Assembly (NCBI GenBank): GCA_030770545.1
Contig: CM061109.1
Coordinates: 2,108,001 to 2,172,000 of the forward strand
Source: Macropodus opercularis
Taxonomy: Eukaryota; Chordata; Actinopteri; Anabantiformes; Osphronemidae
Length of the DNA stretch: 64,000 nucleotides
Reading direction: 5' to 3'
In this document: positions 58,428 to 64,000 of the stretch, one piece after another
Layout of the letters: every line of letters starts with the position of its first letter
How positions within the stretch are numbered: position 1 is the stretch's first letter
The notes under the pieces: generated by a model
The model's database searches: none
What the model saw: only the letters and a program-made list of their open reading frames with translations
What the model was told of the DNA's origin: nothing
Program-made: the position numbers and the translations under genes

Positions 58428-59889
58428 ACCTGACACAAACTGTCAGTAGGTTTCCTCAAAAGCCACATGTAGAATAAGAAACATGTCAGCAGCACCGGAA
58501 TTAAGTAGAATTTAAGTGAGCAAAAACATTAAATTCATAACTTTTAGAAGCAGTATATACACCCAAACATACACATCGCTTTTAATGGCTTTCATTATTC
58601 TCTAGCAATGAATTTTAAAGCTGTAAGGACTACTCCATCTTAACGCTAAAATATTCTTATGATGCACTATATATTTTAAGTGCGTTTGTACATATAGTTT
58701 CGTCCACGGGGATCTTCTTAAGGCAAGATCACGCGTTTGAGTTGATCACACCACCTTGAGACAGACAACAGACAAAGCGGGAAGCATACTGTGATCTGAT
58801 CCAGTTTGTATGCTTGATGTCATTTGAGGAATACAGTAGCGCAAGGTGGAGGATGAATAATACATTGTGTTTTGAATGTGTCTGCTCAGTGGCTGAATGC
58901 TGCGAATGACACAACTGACATTCTGTTTCAAGTTGCATTCAGAGTTGGAGAGATGTTACTGTTTTACTAATCTAGCGCCGTGTGATGCTGTTGTGCGTTG
59001 TCTTAGAATAAACAGAGGCACATTTTTTAAACATAGGTGTTTTTTAGGGTTCAGGTTAGTTTGGGGTTAGGCTTAGGGTAAGGGTTGTGGGTAGGCAGTT
59101 GTTCTGGCCAATGAATGTCTTCCAAAAACATGTATTTGTATGTGTGTGTGTGTGTGTGTGTGTGTTTTATAGTCTAGCTTCTGGGCACTTTCTGCTTTCG
59201 TCTTCCTGCTGACAGAATTCTTCCCAGGGGTCCCTAATGAAGAAGAAATGAAAAATGAACAGATTGGAGGATGAGACACGTCATGCTCCGATTCTGAGTG
59301 CAGGTGTTTACTTTTCATCTTGGGTTCACATGGTTGCATTGGCACCAACCACTTTCTCAACATGAAGAAGAGAAATACTAGCAAATAAAATACAATATAC
59401 CCTGCATTAAGTACAGTGCGTACGATTTAAAGGAATCTAGCAAAAGAAATGTCACATAAATATATTCTCTTAAAAAATACCAACTGTTGTTGCTGCCATT
59501 TACTTATTAAGGGTGGAGAATGGACCAGTAACAACTGGGACCGAAGGACTAAATTAAAAGATGCTTATTTAACATCTGGCAGCTGCATAGAGGGTGCGTC
59601 CCCTGGAAAATATGGCAAACTAGTAGCTGGGGTTGTAGACGTTCAAATTAACTAACAAACTGTAACAATATTCACTATTCATCACTAATTCAACTAGTAG
59701 TGTACACTCGCTAAAAGAAATCAGAATTTGAGTGACAAAATCTATAAATAAATAAATAAATGAAAAGCAGAGATTGTAACATTTGGCAGGTAGAAAAGCA
59801 ACGAGATCTCAAGTCTGTTGGCAACACCAGGGAGGCCAGAGCAAGTAGTAGGTGTCAGGAGAGTGTAGTCAGATCGGGCAGGTCTCTCA
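58428..59889. other. Noncoding stretch with microsatellites
   Basis: Holds a telomere-like patch at 59044-59088 (variants of TTAGGG), (TG)n at 59141-59165 and (TAAA)n at 59745-59761. No gene seen. Confidence 0.5.
59141..59165. repeat. (TG)n microsatellite
   Basis: About twelve TG units. Confidence 0.92.
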
Positions 59890-60146
59890 TTAAGCCTTGT
59901 GCAGCCTTCGAGGGGTCAAAATGAAAACGGGGGGCTCTAAGCTCAAAAACCACAGACGATAAACCACAACACGCTTCATCTTGGTGAACGGTTGGATGAG
60001 CTTGTTCATCATAGACCCACACGTGTTCATTGCTTGGATGTAACACCCACCAAGTTTGATCCAACCCTGGTGTGTGTTTCTGAGCTTTGGCGCCTCCTAG
60101 TTTACAGTGGGGTCGTTTTGACCCCTCCAAGGCCCAGGAGGCTTAA
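59890..60146 (-). mobile_element. piggyBac-like miniature element, family B, copy 5 (complete)
   Basis: A 249-bp element (59894-60142) between TTAA sites (59890-59893 and 60143-60146), inverted relative to copy 4. Left end GCCTTGTGCAGCCTTCGAGG; the right end carries ACAGTGGGGTCGTTTTGACC then CTCCAAGGCCCAGGAGGC, slightly decayed. The middle matches copy 4 closely, including GGGTCTATGATGAACAAG on the minus strand, but lacks about 25 bp of its right arm and any hAT insertion. Confidence 0.82.
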
Positions 60147-63100
60147 TGTTGCAGGTCTCATGCAGGCCAGTGCAGCACACTTATGTTCATTTATGCCTAA
60201 TTTACCTAATTGTGGACATATTGGAATGGTTGTCATGGTAACAAAACAGCTTAATGGTAATGAGGTGACATTCCCCACCACCAGAAACGGTTTGGAGGAT
60301 TTGGACCCAACAAAGTCTCTGAAACCATAACTCACTTTAAAATATAAAAGCAGCAGGTGAGAGGAACAGGTTTTGTGGAGAGAAGACAGGCAGGTTATTA
60401 GAAACCAGGGAAAATTGACACCACTTCCCAGAATCCACTGCTGGACTTACTTGCTGGATTACAGTAGAACCAGGGAAATCCTCTCCAGGTGTGGAGGGAA
60501 CAGAACAAGGACAAAACATAGGTGATGGCTGAGTATTAACAACCCAGTAGGCTTGTTCCAGAGTTAGTCCAGAGGCCTAAAAGCAGCCTGAGATCCCTTA
60601 GGTAGACACTTGTGATCCTCCCAAAATCCAGAAAGCCAACATAAAGGTTTTCCAAAAGTTCCTTTTAATTTAAACTGAAAAACTCCTTTCTTTCCTAATA
60701 TAGACGGCTGCTCCAGGTATGTAGACCAAAAGGGAGGTAACAGGTAAGGTCAAGAATTAGAGCAAGATGTCACCAAGAGTGAGCAACGAAAGAGTAGAGT
60801 AGTCGAGCTGAGATTGGGTCTAGGAGACGCGTCGATGCTTCGAGTCAAATATTGAGCCAAACTCAGTATACTGTTAAAAGCAGACTGCATTTCCAAGCAG
60901 TACACAACAGATTGATTTCTCCGAGTTTATGTTTAATAATGCCATTAATCATCAGTGCTGCTTATAAAACATACTCACATAATACAAATATGTGTGGTTT
61001 GATCAACCGAGCTAACAAACTATGTGCAAGTAATAATAAAACAGAAAAGAAATACATTTAGAATAAATATTTTTCGAGACAGAGAAGTATATGTTTGAGC
61101 TCTGTCCTTTGAAAAGAAAATGTGTTGGCATTATTCAGTGTGTCCCTTTTTATACTCAGTGAGAAAAAAGGTAGGTAAATGATCTTTATCAGTAAATTAA
61201 AAGAATGGTGGCTGCCCCTCACAGAACTGTTTGAATTAGACATTATCTAAGTCCTATTTAAATCCTTGGTGGTGTTACATTACATATGTTTGCAGTTTAG
61301 TTTAGCTAATTAAATTTGGTCATTGGGAATTAAACCTTCAGTCTGGCAAGATTCCAAAGGAGTTTCTGAGTTTAACAGATAAGCTCAGCTTTGCGTAGCT
61401 TGACAGATATATGAAATGTCATATGTGAACATGTACAGGATATATCAAGTATCAAGGATTACAACCTCTTTACATCTGAGACAGGTTACTGTTCAGGTGC
61501 TTTTGCTTGCTCGTTTCATGGCTGATGTCTTTGTAAAACTGTCCTTCCAGAACCTCCCCACATATGATTTAAAACACTCGTCCAGGTGATGGAGAGGTTT
61601 TCAGCTTGCAACAAAGACAAGTCTTATAGAGGCTCCCAAAATGTTTCACTGTATCCAGGTAACTTCATCAGTCTAAGAATAGTTGGCTTGAAACCGCCAT
61701 TTAGATTTCACTTCACATCTGTAAAGAATAGACGTGTTAGGTGAACAAAAGAATGGGAGCAGTGAGTAAGTGTGAAACTCTCACCTCCTGCGACTCCTCC
61801 CACCATCAGGAAGTGTTAAGTGTGCCCTTCCTGAAGGACTGCGCTCCAATGTGTGGGCATTGTTGTAGAAGTCATACTGTAGGACCTTACCTGGACGACT
61901 GAGACGCCCAGGACTGACAGAGACAATACATACGTTTGATTAGCGCAACATGAGCATTTCTGTTTTTCTGATTCAGTGAAAGCCTATAACATGGTGACAT
62001 CCTTATTACTGCCACATGTGACCTGATGACAGCAACTTAATACCATCAAGGTAACGATATTAACATTAGGAAGAGCACCTACCACGTTTTAATGCACATT
62101 ATATTGTGCTTATTAATCAATATAGTTGCTTTCTAGATCCTACACATAGGTAATACATACTTTATTAATTTTTTTATTGAAGTTTGGAAATGGATAGAAG
62201 TGCTTTCATTCAACATAAAGTGTAATTAGTCAACAATTACCGAGGGATAATTACATCTGAGGGGAAACCCAGGGTTGATTCACAACAGGTGCGCTCCTGA
62301 AGAGACCCCCTGCTGTCGTTCCTCTGTGCATGCCAACACACAGAATTGGAAACAGACAATAAACATACATTTACATGGTGTACCTCATTAAAGATTTATA
62401 CAAATCTGCCCCTATTAGCAACATAATCACAAACACAAACATAGCATTTGCATGCACACGTCCTCTCTGGATTAATTTATTTTCCTCTTTAGTTGTAGCT
62501 GAAATCACAGCGTGCTGTGGCAGGTTAATGGGTAGGTCTACAAAAGGCTCATGAGACCCTCAGTGATTATTTTTTTTGTAGCAGTAGAGACATTTTCCCT
62601 CTAAAGTTTCTGACAGATGCTTCCTTCCTGATGCAGGCATTATAATTACAATAAAGTAAGCATATGTAAAGTAACCTGACCTTAACGAGGACCAAATCAC
62701 TACACAGACCGAACAGAATCCCCTTTTACGCTGCATTCTCATGTAGCTGCAGGTATTGTTCAGCCTGTCACCAACGTCCATCCAACTACACCTCACACAT
62801 TGTGTGAAAGTCACACGTGTTATCCTCATCAGGCCGTGTTTCGTAACTCTGAGTAATCTCACATCTTTGGCTGCTTTTGCACCTTTTCAATTTCCTAGTA
62901 ACATAATATTTTCTGCGTCTCTATACCTCATTGCATCTGAGGAAAACGAAAATTATGATGGCGGTGTGCGAGTGTGGTATAGGGTAATAAATTTAGCCTT
63001 TTCATTTAAATTGGATTAGGGAAATGACATATCCATGTGTAAATGCTGATGGGTTGTGTGTGAAATCCATCAAAAAAGAAGTCAGCAGCAGGTTGGTGTT

Positions 63101-64000
63101 AAAAATAAACATCACACAATTACTTCCCTACAGTTGTTTACAGACCTAATTATTTGATTTTAATTTGATTATTTGTTATTACTCGGGAAGCATTAATTAT
63201 AAGCACTCACCATCTTTTGTTTAAATTAATATATATCTACTGACTTTATCTCACCCAATGAGCCAAAAGGGTACTGTCACAATCACTAACAGGTCTGACC
63301 TGTTTGAAGGGCAAGAACAATCCAGAGAGATGTCAAGTTGGTGTTAAAGATTTAGTACAGAAAAAAAATCACAGGAAGGCCAGAATTAGAAAAAAGAAAA
63401 ACCTAGAAACATAAAGCGCAGCAAGAAGCAAGAACTAACAACTGAATTACTAATAATCAAAAGTCTGTATAACTAAGAAATCAAAGCCGCTGCCAGGAGA
63501 AGCACAAACGGAAATTTGGAAATGTAGGAACAGGAACTAACAAATCAACTATGAAAACACTGACTAACCGATGGGAACAAGACGAGGTCCAGTGAAGCAA
63601 ACAGGTAAAAAACAGGTACGAGGAGCAGGGATGACAACTGAAACTATGAGAAGGGTGAGTATAAATACAAACGCAAAGAATAGGAAATGGAAAGACACAG
63701 AACATCAACACACACTAACCCCCACTGCCGCCAACAGGCTGGAGGAGGGAAATAACAGGAACATTCATTTGGACAGAACAAACGCCTAAATGAGCTACGA
63801 TGCCCAAGGAAGCAGCTGTTGGATTTCTGGATTGTGTTCTTCTCTGTAGCTTGACTAATCGCAAACAGGGAACAAGTGAGAGAATACAATGTCTGAATGA
63901 TCCCAATCAAACCCTGAATATCAACGAGCATGACCTGACGTCTCAACCCTGCATCTCCACTAATCTACCAACAGGTCAGTTCATTTTCTATTGATTAGTC
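60147..64000. other. Noncoding stretch to window end, no gene recognised
   Basis: No exon or named repeat that I can support. 63290-63790 is A-rich, with many AACAGG/GAACA-type phrases reminiscent of unclassified fish transposable elements, but without ends or a partner. Overlapping frames at 63481-63994 are chance. Confidence 0.45.

Noticed and set aside
59855..60130. Minus-strand frame similar to one at 54115-54399
   Set aside because: Similarity comes from the underlying miniature element, not from a protein; the frames differ by indels.
1..64000. CRISPR arrays, bacterial operons, tRNA or rRNA genes
   Set aside because: I saw no regularly spaced repeats with unique spacers, no ribosome-binding-site-led gene clusters, and no sequence with paired A/B-box tRNA structure. 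The content is vertebrate-type noncoding DNA.

Overview
The window looks like nuclear DNA of a teleost fish. The evidence is the mix of repeats: a chromodomain-bearing Ty3/gypsy (sushi-type) LTR retrotransposon, Tc1-like and hAT DNA transposons, L2/CR1/Rex-type LINE fragments with the familiar fish 3' tail, small TTAA-flanked inverted-repeat elements, many CA/GA microsatellites, and AT-rich intergenic sequence. I recognise no complete host protein-coding gene. Most of the 64 kb reads as intergenic or intronic sequence with scattered repeats.

The best-defined object is a full-length LTR retrotransposon at 75-5385. It has two 481-bp LTRs that differ at one position in my comparison, a perfect 5-bp target duplication (ATTTC at 70-74 and 5386-5390), an intact gag (573-1595) and a pol (about 1547-4872) encoding protease, reverse transcriptase, RNase H, a zinc-binding integrase with GPF module and a C-terminal chromodomain. 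Three control signals can be read: a self-primer site at 558-567 complementary to the predicted transcript start at 233-242; a GTTAAAC slippery heptamer at 1553-1559 followed by a stem and possible pseudoknot at the gag/pol junction; and a polypurine tract at 4892-4901. Pol is broken by a frame change near 3880, inside the integrase catalytic core. A very young copy is therefore apparently not autonomous.

The remaining 58 kb is a palimpsest of older repeats. 12.8-13.9 kb holds a dispersed repeat, a small-element core and the 5' half of a Tc1-like transposon. 19.4-19.65, 23.0-23.8, 27.0-27.6, 32.9-33.1, 45.4-47.9 and 58.4 kb hold LINE fragments, including one LINE apparently inserted inside another (45.4-47.9 kb). 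23.8, 52.7-52.9, 54.1-55.0 and 59.9-60.1 kb hold copies of a TTAA-flanked, piggyBac-like miniature element. The 54-kb copy carries a 680-bp hAT element with an exact 8-bp target duplication, and the copy at 13.1 kb shows the same site without the insertion.

Between the repeats are a few stretches that may carry host function: a candidate terminal exon at 35232-35390 (strong acceptor, short reading frame, AATAAA), an unidentified open segment on the minus strand at 37111-37455, and three repeat-free blocks rich in homeodomain-type motifs (44.04-44.55, 50.09-50.34, 56.44-56.93 kb) that could be conserved noncoding elements. These last calls are tentative and rest on reading the sequence alone.
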